DNA of 64,000 nucleotides from Sabellastarte sp. h YS-2021 (taxonomy: Eukaryota; Annelida; Polychaeta; Sabellida; Sabellidae), in assembly GCA_964017235.1 (NCBI GenBank), contig OZ024929.1, forward strand, positions 112,825,793 through 112,889,792. The letters run 5' to 3'. The first letter of the stretch is position 1, and each line of letters opens with the position of its first letter. This document shows, in pieces, positions 44,938 through 55,626 of this stretch. The translations under genes were made by a program, and so were the position numbers. The notes under the pieces are model-generated. The model saw only the letters and a list, made by a program, of their open reading frames with translations. It was not told the origin of the DNA and ran no database searches.

Positions 44938-46915
44938 TTTGACCCCTGCACCGTCCGGGCGGAAGCAGCACTGGGCATAAAGCTTGGGGGTGTTTCACAG
45001 TCTAAACCCATGCACGGATTTTTACTATATTTTCAGGGTATGTTTATCCCTAGAGGATCTAGAGTTAAGTTTTGGGGGATATTTGGCAACAAATGTTGCC
45101 ATGGTAACACTTTTAAGATTCCTTGATCTTAAAGTTTGTTGGTGTTCCACAGCCTAAACCCATGCATGGATTTTCACCAAAGTTTAAGGGTATGTTTACC
45201 ACAATATGATCTAGAGCTGATTAGGTTTTGGGGGTATCTGGCAACAACTGTTGCCATGGCAACTGGATATTTTTGGGGTATTTTGCCCACAGCCCTTGAG
45301 GGCTGTTGGAGTATTGATTTCACCCATGGTGTCCAGATGGGCAGGTGGCGGGAAAACGTTTGTCCGGCCTGTATCTCAGAAACCATAAGGTGTAGGAAGT
45401 TGATACTTGGTAGGGCCATCGGTTAAGGGGTGTAGGTGTGCAACGTCATGGTGTGACCTTGATTTGACCTTTGACGTTGCTGTATTGATCTTGAGCTATA
45501 AAATCTTGTTCGGGCTATATCTTGGAAAACCTAAGGTGTAGGAAGTTGATAGTGGGTAGGGACATTGGCTAGGGTGTGTAGATGTAAAACGTAATGGTGT
45601 GACCTTGATTTGACCCTGCTGTAGTGACCTTGACCTATAATGCCTTATCTGGGCTATATTTCAGAAATCATAATGTGTAGGAAGTTGAGATTTGGTAGGG
45701 ACATTGGTCAGGGGTTATAGGTGTACAACGTCATGGTGTGACCTGGATTTGACCTTTGATCTTGCATATCTGATGCTATTTTATCTCTCTACGGGGATAT
45801 CTGATACTATTTTATCTCTCTTATATCTCTCATTACTTTTTACTTGAATCTTGGTGGTTCCGCCTTTGGGTATATTTTGATGTAGATTAAGCACTGTTAA
45901 AGTCATATAAGAATTCATTAAGCATTTTACTTTTGCAACTTCTCATTGTAACAGATGGTATTGCATCAAGTGAGCCACAGGTTTTGCCCCAACTCCACAT
46001 AAAAGCATGTATTGCCACATCTGTATGTATGGGTAATATTCAAAACATTCATACCATAATTCGATCATACAAATTAATATCTAAATGGGAGAAGTGTTTA
46101 ATCTTCACACAAATGTACAAGGTCAATTTGGTATGGTTGAACAATATCATATGGTATGGTTGAACATGCAAATCGTAATTCAACTGTGTGAAATGTGCAT
46201 ATATAACCATCTTGCAGCTTCTAGGACAAACAGACTGGCAGGATCATAATCTTTTCCACCGGAAAGCATTTCTGTCAGTTACAGACTGGCGGATCGGCGC
46301 TAATTTCGAACCCTGCCTTGATTTGACCTTGACCTATAATATATTGTCCGGGCATATCTGGGCAACCGTAAGGATATGGATTGCTGCAACTGATTATTAT
46401 AGGTACTTTTACATGATTGTGATATTTCCATTGACAGCTATTTTCTGGTTAATAAATTTTACAGCGTCATAATTTTTAGTTTACTGCATTGTCTTGCTTT
46501 AATACTTCATCTTTACATGCAGTTTCTTTCTCTTCGATGTTATTTTCTCTACTTAAACATTATTTGGACACTGACACTACTCTGAAGGTATCCCAATCTG
46601 TGTACTGTTTTACTACTTTTATATCTCATGATGTTGAAAACTATTTCCCCAGGCTCTGATGCTATTTTTGCATTTGTGGGTGTTACTTAGCCTAAACCAA
46701 TGCATGGATTTTTACCAAATTTTTAGGATATGTTAACTGAAAACAGGATCAACTGATTAGGTTTTGGGGGTATGTGGCAACAACTGATGCCATGGCAATG
46801 CTTTAAATACTTTTCGGTCTAAAAATTCTTAATTGAAATAGAGGTGCCATTAAACTGATGTTACTGCATTTGCATTTTTATCTCCAGCTGGCCAAGGCTG
46901 GGGTTGGGAGATTAT
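44938..46915 (+). mobile_element. further tandem-type element (family Q), interrupted by family P
   Basis: Units with AAACCCATGCA.GGATTTT, GGTTTTGGGGGTATCTGGCA and ACAACTGTTGCCATGGCAAC occur at about 44990, 45140 and, after the family P insert, 46690. The outer ends are unclear (a possible head at 44955-44985, CCGTCCGGGCGGAAGCAGCA). Confidence 0.45.
45285..46669 (+). mobile_element. hairpin/tandem element (family P), copy 2, decayed
   Basis: Head hairpin GCCCACAGCCCTTGAGGGCT (45285-45315), about three decayed 138-147 bp units (45360-45760) and a right flank (45850-46669) matching 7430-7913 (GTAGATTAAGCACT, TGAGCCACAG, AATACTTCATCTTTA). It ends in CTGATGCTATTTTT. It has far fewer units than copy 1. 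Confidence 0.7.
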
Positions 46916-46969
46916 GAAACACAGTGTGTGTGTGTGTGTGCATGCATGTGTGCATTTGTCAATTTTTAC

Positions 46970-47680
46970 ATTAACCTTTATATCACATTCATTTGTGAAG
47001 ATATCTTCACCAAATTTGCAGAGGTCCAGGGCAGCCTAGTGATTAGCAAGTTTGGCATCTGATCACAGGCTGTCACCTCTGTGTGGGGTTTTACTCCCAT
47101 AAGTGGCAATACTGAGGACCTGTTCCAATATGAACCTGGCTGTTGAACAGGATGAAAAAGCCAAACCAAATTTGCAAAGAAGGTTTATGCCTGTGAAAAC
47201 ATGGCTGTAAAAACATTTGTACTCATTTTAAAATACAACATGGCCGCCACAGCGGATTGTTCCAAAATCATTGATATATTCTAAACTTTAAAATATTGCA
47301 GCTAGCTGTGTAAGATTTGCACAAAATGTAAATACCTAGGAAAGCTTGCCTGAGAGTAATTTGGGCTGTTTTGAAAAAAAAATTGCTGCCATATCACATC
47401 TTTAATATCAAATGGGGGTGGGCATATCAAAAAGCCCTAATATCTCCCTTGTCCTAGGTCCTAGGTATTTGGAATGAGAAAACAACTTATTGGAAATCAT
47501 GGTCTGAAAATCTTTTGCAAGTCTCAAATTTGACCTTTGACCCCTGCTTCAAGGTCATGTAGGGTCATCATGGTCAAATGGCCTTATATCCCTTATCATT
47601 GGTTCTAGGGCTTCAAAATATGAAAGCTTATAAGAAATCATGACCTGTGAATCTAAATCTGACAACATTTCATAGATTCT
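46970..47680 (+). repeat. family H-related tandem repeats
   Basis: Resembles 24120-24840: GATATCTTCACCAAATTTGCA, ACAACATGGCCGCCACAGC, GCAGCTAGCT and CTTCAAGGTCA. A family B SINE (47021-47164) is inserted in it. A TG dinucleotide run lies just left (46925-46942). Confidence 0.55.
47021..47164 (+). mobile_element. SINE (family B) with 12-bp TSD
   Basis: ACCAAATTTGCA flanks both sides (47009-47020 and 47165-47176). Head GGGCAGCCTAGTGATTAGCA, tail AAAAAGCCAA. The box B-like region has decayed. Confidence 0.88.
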
Positions 47681-49200
47681 GTATTCGTCTTACAACTGAA
47701 GTTGTTCATAAGATTTTCCCAAATCTCAATGTTGTCACACATTTAGTTGTACCTGTGGGCTGGGGTTCTTGACTGCCGAGGCTGGCTATTTTACTCAATT
47801 GTCCTAATGAATTTTATGCTCTTCATTTTTTTTTGGCTTTTGTTGCTTTGGGCTGAAAGCTATCAAGTTTAGCTACATTGTATAAATCAGTTAACTTGCA
47901 TTTGGAGCATTTTACTGAAATACCTGTTTAAGTACTTTCTACATAGCTGAACATGGTCAGTAACTTGGAGGTGTATCACAGTAGCTAAGTGAGTTATTGC
48001 TACTTTGTCACTTTTCAGTGGTTACTATAATGAGTAAATGGCACATCTTACAGAGTAATGCAGGTACATAATTACTCCCAAAGTTGTTCACCTATTTATT
48101 TATGAACTTGAATATTGTTAGGTTTCAGACTGGTTGCTCAATTTATAAGTGAGAAATGGCTACTTTTATAATCTCACAGATGGTGAATTGCTTGCTTTTA
48201 CAAAATGTATTTATCAAATACTTTAGCTGCAATAGCTAAGTGAGTTACAACTGTTTTCTCACTTTTCAGTGGTTTGCATAGTAAGGAAATGGCGCCCATC
48301 TTTAAAGCAGTAGAGTTACACTTTCTAGCATGTTCCTAAAGCATAGTGAATGTACAGACTGGTTGTTTTATGTTCAAGGGAGCATCACAATAGCATCTGA
48401 CTTTTGGGTTGATGTTGATAACTTTATATAATTTAGAATAATGTTTTCTGTCAACAATTCTCCTAAATTTGTTTCAAAACAAAAGGATAAATAAAATTAA
48501 TTGTTTTCTGGTGATAAAACCACATCTGAATATTAAGACTATACAAGGATTTCATTAATGGAAAGCATGTGTTAATTACAATTATGCATATACTATCATA
48601 CTCTATGCATCTATTATACTATCTGTCCTTTGATGGTTTCCTTACAAACTTGTGATCCTAGTTTATTAAAGGTAAATCACAAAACAGCCCTGACGCTATA
48701 GGAAGCCACACCAAGAGAGGTGATTGCATTTCGAAGATTTCTGTTTCTTATAACTTTTGTAAATTTCATCTTTGATGTCTGATTGTTTGCCAAAGTATTT
48801 TTAAAAAGGAAAAAGACCTCGGTCCACAGTTCTACAACTCCATTGAGAACAAAGATAGAGTCTTACAAGCATCAATAAGGAACAGCTCACACAGCTAAAC
48901 TTAGTATTTAACACTAAAGTTTATTTTTTCTGCATGATAAACAATGTACAGAACTTTACCCTTTAGTGGTCAACTAAAGTATCAACTTAGTACATTTAAT
49001 ATACGTATATTAATAACTTTTTTTAAATTTTAAGTGTTACTCCCAGAATTTATTAAGGTTTTTTTGGGGGGGAAATTAGGGTTAATTTTTCATGAAAAAA
49101 AATGATATATATATGACACTTTCACATTAATTTAGATATTTATACACATAAAATAAGGAATATTTTCAATAACATTGTTAATTTAACCAAAGTTCTTTTA
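47681..49200. other. intergenic, degenerate repeats then unremarkable
   Basis: 47870-48350 has two or three degenerate units of about 170 bp (TAGCTAAGTGAGTTA, CACTTTTCAGTGGTT) related to 19.0-19.3 kb. 48400-49200 is AT-rich with no recognised gene. Confidence 0.4.
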
Positions 49201-49204
49201 AAAT

Positions 49205-49352
49205 CTAACTTGTACAACAGCATTGTACAAGTTGAGATTATTTGACGGTGAAATTCTGTACAAGTTACAACTTGTACAGCCAATCTTGTACCAGTTGTAC
49301 AGGCTTTTTGTACAAGTTACAACTTGTACAAAATCTCAACTTGTACATAACA
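49205..49352. repeat. cluster of nested GTACAAGTT palindromes
   Basis: TTGTACAAGTTGAGATT at about 49224 is mirrored by AATCTCAACTTGTACA at about 49332. Between them are two near-palindromes GTACAAGTTACAACTTGTAC and several single AACTTGTAC words. The tract can fold into a large multi-branched hairpin. Confidence 0.8.
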
Positions 49353-49847
49353 TATATTTTTTTTTTCGCTATTTCTACGAGTTCATTACTATTAAGCCTC
49401 ATTTATGAATTTTCCTGCCATATCCTTTCCAAATATATCTAGATTGTTTGAATTCAATCAATTTCTATATGTCACAAAATAATATTTCTGGGAGAGTCCA
49501 GAACCTATCACTGTTCTACCAAGTGAGTTATAGATGAATTCTTTTTTCTGGGCAAGCCAATATGTAGCATAATGAGTTGCTTAATAATTGGGTTTTGTAA
49601 CACATTTAAACATTTAAAATTAAAAATTAATCAGTATGTCACTTGAATAACTTTTACATCACTTGCAATTTACATCCCTTTTTATGTGGTGGGAATGGGG
49701 TGTAAGAGGAAACATGATTTCAAATGCTTCAGTAATTATAAAAAGTTAAATTAAAAAGTAGCTCAAACATTAAATATATGAATATAATTGAATAGATACA
49801 TCAGTGAAAAATGAACACAATAAAATGTTTAACATGAAGATATATTC

Positions 49848-49976
49848 CTGGGTTAGTATCCACAAATGGGATCAAACTCAAATTGAACTAAAAATTAACT
49901 CAAGTTTAGAGCTGTTAAAGCTAAATTTGAGCTGATTTTTTGGCTCAACTTAATCCCTTTTGTGAATGCGGCCCCG
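49848..49976. mobile_element. short foldback MITE
   Basis: Left end CCTGGGTTAGTATCCACAAA and right end CCTTTTGTGAATGCGGCCCC pair imperfectly. Inner ACTCAA/TTGAGC words are mirrored. Related in style to the 3359-5716 foldback. Confidence 0.6.
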
Positions 49977-50055
49977 GCACATTTATGAAACCACGATTTA
50001 CATACATGTTTCATTATAGTAAATTAAAGCACACTTGTGATGTCATTCTATTGTT

Positions 50056-50091
50056 AAAAGTGTGCATTATTTTTAGGTAATGCACACTTTT
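50056..50091. repeat. perfect 14-bp arm hairpin
   Basis: AAAAGTGTGCATTA (50056-50069) and TAATGCACACTTTT (50078-50091) around an 8-nt spacer. The same GTGTGCATTATTTT word forms the element at 50515. Confidence 0.85.
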
Positions 50092-50514
50092 TTGTTCTAA
50101 TTTACAGACACCTGAAACAGTCAAATGGTTTTTGCCAGAACAATGAGATAAATGCTATAAATTGAAAAAAATCTGAAATATATGAATACTTCAATAGGAT
50201 GACATAGCAATTGTGTTTTAATTCTAGTATATCAATTGAATTATCCAGTTCATTTCCCAAAAAGTTTTTTAAACAAATTATTTGTCACTTTTATTCCTAC
50301 TATCCATTTTAGAGTAGAAATTGTACAGAACAGAAGATATACCAGACACCAATATTAACACATGGGTGAATATACAAAAGCCAATATATAAATAATCAGT
50401 AATCAAGTACATTGAGATTTAGGTAAATTGGTTTATCAAGAGTTTTTAACATAATTTCATAAAAGTGTAGTATTTCAGGGGGATGTATCCAAAAGTGTGT
50501 GAGCTTTAAGTTCT

Positions 50515-50638
50515 GTAAAATATTCAAAAGTGTACGTGCCTCACTGGGAAAATAATGCACACTTTATGAGACTCCGAAGGGGTCGAGTAATAGTGTGCAT
50601 TATTTTCCCAGTAAGGCACACTTTTGAATACTTTACCT
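50515..50638. mobile_element. foldback element with ~50-bp arms
   Basis: The left arm (GTAAAATATTCAAAAGTGTA, CTCACTGGGAAAATAATGCA) and right arm (TGCATTATTTTCCCAGTAAG, CACACTTTTGAATACTTTAC) are near-perfect inverted repeats around TGAGACTCCGAAGGGGTCGA. No target duplication assigned. Confidence 0.8.
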
Positions 50639-51515
50639 ATCACATATCAGTGTCCGTAGACCAATTATGGATGTCCTCATTTGCTGGTTGAGGTTTAAAG
50701 CCGGGGTAAAGGTTATACAACAGAACAAAAAAGCCAAAAATACTGCATTTACGGTACAATTTCAATTTTGCGACACTAAAAATATTATTTAGGTTCACTT
50801 TTATAGATCTAAATAATATCGTTAGTTTGTATATTATAAGCAAATAATATAATAAGCTCACAGAGTCAGCTGAATTTTATTTTATTTTTAACTGAGAATT
50901 TAATTTTTACTATTTTATTGTTTTACCTTTATATTGATTTTACGACTGTTGGATTCTGCGCAGAAGGCTCTGTAAATGTCAGAAATATACTTCTTGACAT
51001 GTGTGGCAGAACTTCTTGTGTTGGACTTTATGGTTCTTATCAGGGAGGATCCCCTGTTTGAGTACTGTTACAAAGTAGCATGGGCACTATTCTATCACAG
51101 GGCGGGCACCAGTTGTGGTTTCAATCAGCCATTTAGACCGTAAAACAGGAAGAAAAAGACGGCTTTGTTGCACTTTCCAGGTCAATGACCCTTAACCAGC
51201 TGATCACAGCTGATTCATTGCAAAATGGCCTGGGTAATTTCAGTTGCAGAGCATAGCTTTTATCATAAAAGGTTTGACTTTAATGTCATGACATATGCAA
51301 CAACGTATATCAATTGAAGCAGAGTAAATGCGTTTTGCAGTTGGAACGATGGCCAATTGTACAGAACAGCTCCTAGATCTTTTCCAACAAAGGTAATTGC
51401 AATCGAAACTTATGGCATTGAATTGTACTTATTTAATTTGTGTGTTTTATGTGGTTATATCTTATTTTAGTGTACACTATTGAACATTTAAATCAAGTTG
51501 GCAGTTGCACATTGG

Positions 51516-52103
51516 TATAGTAAATGATCGTAACGTCGATATGCTCATTAAGTCGATCAGTCAGCATTGACAGCTTTACTGCACATAGCTAACTTCAGTT
51601 GAATTTGCAAATAAACAAGCACCCTTTTCTTGAATATATTCTACAAAAATACTCGTGCAATGTGTTTCAGGCAGATATATTTTTATATTTTCTGAAATAA
51701 ACACTAAAATATTACCTCAAAACAGAAATAAACCATCCAGTTTATTATAATACAACTAATATAAAATATCTGCCAAAATTTTTGTTCGATAGGTATAATT
51801 GATCATCTTGCAATAAATCTTTCATCTTTTTGATCCCAATGAAAGTGGTGGTACCAGATGATCGACTTAATGATCAATCTTACAAATGACAGTCTTTTTT
51901 CTGCATTTTGAACCCCAAGTTTGAACTTTCTGTTGAAAAAAAATCTTGAAAGTCTTGCAGCAGTTTGTCAGTTTATTTGCTTTATGAAGTCGTATTTTTC
52001 AATGTACCTTTATATTTTGAGGTTGATTTTAATTTTATTAAGTGAGAACAATCACTCTTTATAAGTCTCCCTTAAGTGATCGACTTTACGATCATCCACT
52101 ATA
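51516..52103. mobile_element. MITE with ATGATCGTAA inverted ends, TATA flanks
   Basis: Left TATAGTAAATGATCGTAACG and right CTTTACGATCATCCACTATA are imperfect inverted repeats of about 25 bp. A further inner GATCGACTTAATGATCA pair exists. The duplicated target is TA or TATA. Confidence 0.7.
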
Positions 52104-52151
52104 TTTAAGATTAATTTTTGGGTGAGTAGGTGATCGAGAAGAATCTAAGGT

Positions 52152-52846
52152 GTCAGGAGGTTTCGCTCCATTATTTGGAAGATTATCTAGTTTGCATATT
52201 TTATTTTATAGTGGCATTCTACCAGTAAACGCCCATGCTAAAGTTAAAATATTGAATTTAACTTATATTAACAGCTTGATATTTTATTCTTCTGCCATTA
52301 GATTGTCAGATGATACACACTATAATTAATAACTGGGGTGCATATTGTTACATTTTCTTCTAAGCTTTATATTTTCATAATTTAACTCTATTATCGGCCG
52401 TTTTTACCGCAAACCGGAAATACCAGTGAACGCCCATTTTGTAGATAAATAGAAGCATTTGTCCTTGACCTCTAACAAAGTCGTATAAGGCGGGCGTTCA
52501 CTGGTAGGAAGTCACTAATAGTTCTGGGGACCCCCCCCCCCCCACGGAATTCCATGACCTCACGTTTCCTAATTTGCATATTTTATTTCATAATATTGCT
52601 AGGAAATTCCCACAGAAGTAAGAGAATTTGAAGTATTTGATCTTCAACTAAATACGTCACATTCACTCATTACTAATATTTATGTATGCATATTAACTAT
52701 AAGGTCACGGATTTCCAAGGGGTTTCCTGACAATTTTTTTTCACATAGAAATGCTTTGTAGATGAAGTACATTACATAAAACACAGAAATATTTGGAGCG
52801 AAACCTCCCACATAGTGGAGCGAAACCTCCGTGGAGCGAAGCCTCT
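52152..52846. mobile_element. composite inverted-repeat region bounded by GGAGGTTTCGCTCCA
   Basis: GGAGGTTTCGCTCCA at about 52158 is mirrored by GGAGCGAAACCTCC at about 52795 and again at about 52818. Inside are the 300-bp MITE (52212-52512), a C12 run (52527-52540) and copies of the GATTTCCAAGGGGTTTCC repeat also seen at 14.5 kb. Confidence 0.6.
52212..52512. mobile_element. ~300-bp MITE, nearly intact relative of the one split at 5722-13862
   Basis: Ends ATTCTACCAGTAAACGCCC and GGGCGTTCACTGGTAGGAAG are inverted repeats. Inner sequence (ATTATCGGCCGTTTTTACCG, GTCCTTGACCTC) matches 13747-13862. Confidence 0.75.
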
Positions 52847-53215
52847 TGAATTTGTATCTAACTTGTATTATAATATATTCAACCTTATGTGTGTATCAGC
52901 TAGTCAAAATGCTTTATTTGAGGGCATTATCTTGTGATATTACCCTTTTGGGTAAAAAATCACTTAAAAAATCAATTAAAAATATCACTTTAACTCCCTT
53001 TAAGTTAATTGTCCCAAAATGTGAAATGTGCAAGCGACTACAAATTAGGCCAAAAGTACAAACAATATGACAGATTTTGAGGTACTAAAAAACTAGAAAA
53101 GGGGAAGCATTGATGTGTAGATCTAATTTAGAAATAATTATATTTCATTTTTTGATATAATATACTCATAAAATTCTTCCAAGTCTTACCTTTTGTAGGT
53201 TGAAATTACCATATA
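52847..53215. other. intergenic, nothing recognised
   Basis: The open frame at 52831-53070 shows no family and no splice context. Confidence 0.4.
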
Positions 53216-53425
53216 CAGAGGCGGATACAGGATTTCCCGAAGGGGGGGGGGGTGGGGTGGGTGGGTATGGATATTTCATACTTGGACATTTTGTAGCGGG
53301 ACATATCACACGGTGCACGGACAAAATACCGGGGGACAAAATGGCAGTCAAAATTGCAAGGGGCGGGCAAAATGCTGGCCATTTTATGGGACAGGGAGGG
53401 CAAAATGCCAATCTTATCAAAACAC
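53216..53425 (+). repeat. G-rich dispersed repeat (AGAGGCGGATACAGGA)
   Basis: AGAGGCGGATACAGGATTTC followed by a G10 run is a familiar DNA-transposon terminus type in marine invertebrates. The rest has short GGGACA..ATGGC words in 20-40 bp imperfect repetition. Open frames on both strands are low-complexity artefacts. Confidence 0.5.
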
Positions 53426-53649
53426 TTCATATATGATACTGATGGTCAAGTAAACTGAAAAAACCTCTAGCAGAAAAAAGCCTCTGTAAAGCCCTGCCAA
53501 GTAGTGTACACCATGTAACAAAGGTTTGGGCATTTTCTACTGGGGTTATTTGTTCATACACTAGTTTTCTACTGTGACTTTTTCTGCGTTTTTTTTTTCT
53601 ATTTGGGCTTTTTCTACACTCAATTGTCGGACACATACAGCAGTTTACT

Positions 53650-54650
53650 GACATGAATAAAAACACATAGAACCTAAAATAAACTTCAAAGGGGCTTCCT
53701 ATAATAAACAATAGTGTAAGTGTAAAAAATTGGAGGGAAACATACTTGAATCTAAGATTTACACAACACCACCATTGAAAACCCCACTGATTTTGGAAAA
53801 TCCATAAAAAACCCCACCCTCACAATTTCTGGGGGCATAAAAAACCCACTGTAACAGAATTGATCATTTTAGGAGACAATACAATACATTGATGGATTGT
53901 TTGGATTTCATCAGAGAAAGTAAGTATATTGTATATTGTTTCTTAGTATTATTTCACAGGTGATTCAATGGTGAATGTAATTAAACAGACAAACCTTATG
54001 TTGCATGTGCTGGTCAATGGGAAGCCCTTCCATGTTTAATCCTTCAATAGAATAACTGGAAATAGTGGATTACAAAGACAAACAACAGAGTCTGGGTATA
54101 GGGACAGTGTATGTGGCTTCTCCGTAAAAAAAATCCATTCAAATCTAAGTTCTAAATTGAGTTTTTTAAATTTTAATTAATGCAACAAAAATATTTACCT
54201 TTTTTAATGACATCATCCAAGTTATAATGATTTTTCAAGACATCGTTAAATTTGTAAAACCCCACATTTTTTTATTAAAAAATTAATTTTCAAAGGATTA
54301 TTTTTTTATTTTATGTAAAACAATGTGAAATGAGACATAATTGCTTGTATGGAAGACAAAATTAATTCTAAAAAAGCAGACATTAAATTATAAAAAGTGG
54401 GTTTTTTTAAGCCCCTGTCAATTTTAAGGGTGGGGTTTTTTAAGGGTTATCTAAAAACAGTGGGTTTTTTATGGTGGGGTTTTTTATGATCCCCGAATCT
54501 AAATTTATATGCCACAAGGTTTCTTGAATAAAACACATGAAACCTAAAATTAACTTCAAAGGGGCTTCCCATAATAAACAATGGTATAACTGTAAAAAAA
54601 AATGGAGGGAAACATACTTGAATCTAAATTTATATGCCACAATTTTTCTT
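53650..54650. repeat. ~110-bp direct repeats flanking an inverted-repeat element
   Basis: 53655-53760 and 54527-54632 are direct copies (AAACTTCAAAGGGGCTTCC, GGAGGGAAACATACTTGAAT). Between them at about 53768-54493 is a foldback element: CACCATTGAAAACCCCAC and CATAAAAAACCCCACCC mirror GGGTGGGGTTTTTTAAGGG and GGTGGGGTTTTTTATG. It could be a MITE inserted into a small tandem duplication, or a terminal-repeat miniature retroelement. Confidence 0.6.
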
Positions 54651-55135
54651 CAACATTTTTATTTTAAAATAACTGATTCTTTCATTGTTTTTCTTTAAAA
54701 AGACATAAACCAATTGATTAAATTTGATGGATCGTTTTCGGAATTTAACTTTTTTAGCAATTTAATCTTAGAAATTAGAACTGAAATATAGAAGTGCAGT
54801 AATAAATTATTAATTGGGGCGAGTGATTCCAGTTTTGTAAATTGTGTATCTCTTGTTTAAACATACACTGGTAAACAAAGGTTTATAAACAAAGTCATCC
54901 ACAAAAGAAGTAATCCTCAGTTTGTTTGAGGCTGAGACCTAACATAGTACACACACAAAAGAACCTAATCCCGTTTGATACTGGACAGTGACACAGGTAT
55001 AATGACTGTCACTTTAAACAGGTATATTACTGTAGTAAAGACAGATCTTGGGGTGGGGGGGGGATTGGAGAGGGGGCGTGGACAGGGACAAAGAGCCCCA
55101 TGACTAAAGTTTCAAACCCTGAAAGGGCGGTGCGA
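54651..55135. other. intergenic, nothing recognised
   Basis: AT-rich sequence with a G9 run at about 55060. No gene recognised. Confidence 0.4.
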
Positions 55136-55141
55136 TTGCCT

Positions 55142-55255
55142 ATGATTTTCCCCCCATTGAATTCCTCCCCAGTTAATTCCTCCCCTTTTTTTCGCAAGGC
55201 TATAAATTCCTCCCCATGGGGCATTGATTTCCCCCTTTTTTATTTTCATTAAAGC
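55142..55255 (+). repeat. C-rich repeat, inverted partner at 63335-63455
   Basis: CCCCCCATTGAATTCCTCCC, CGCAAGGCTATAAATTCCTC and GGGGCATTGATTTCCCCC are found reverse-complemented at 63335-63455. The pair brackets the two large tandem elements in between. Confidence 0.8.
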
Positions 55256-55626
55256 CTCTCTTACATCCCATTGTATGTGCACGTACGTCCTGGTTACAGA
55301 AAAATCGGCTGATTTGCAAGGTACCCTCAAGGTGCAATTTTATGACAGAATGTCAAGGCCGCACAGACCCTGCAATGAAAATTGACATGCACATTTTCTC
55401 TGCGTGCACGCAGTGTGTTCATTTTTTTTAAGTACAAATCTCTGCTACCCCACTACCATCTAATCTCTTGTTTAATATTGCTAACTACAATAAGGGCACT
55501 TTGTTGTCCCAGTCAATCAAAGGGAAATAAGTATTATGTGAAGATGTGGCTTCCCTGTTTGTAAGAGGTACCATGTTAGGCTTTAGGATTAACAAAATGC
55601 ATCAAAGGCTAATAGGTTATTAATTG

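Noticed and set aside
45174..45419. Overlapping frames on both strands near 45.2 kb
   Set aside because: They span the junction of two repeat elements and share no protein motif.
49848..49976. Regulatory hairpin of a gene
   Set aside because: Its terminal words match the MITE-like foldback style seen elsewhere in the window, and no gene is adjacent.
53166..53436. Pro/Gly-rich frames on both strands
   Set aside because: Driven by the G10 run and short GGGACA repeats; low complexity.
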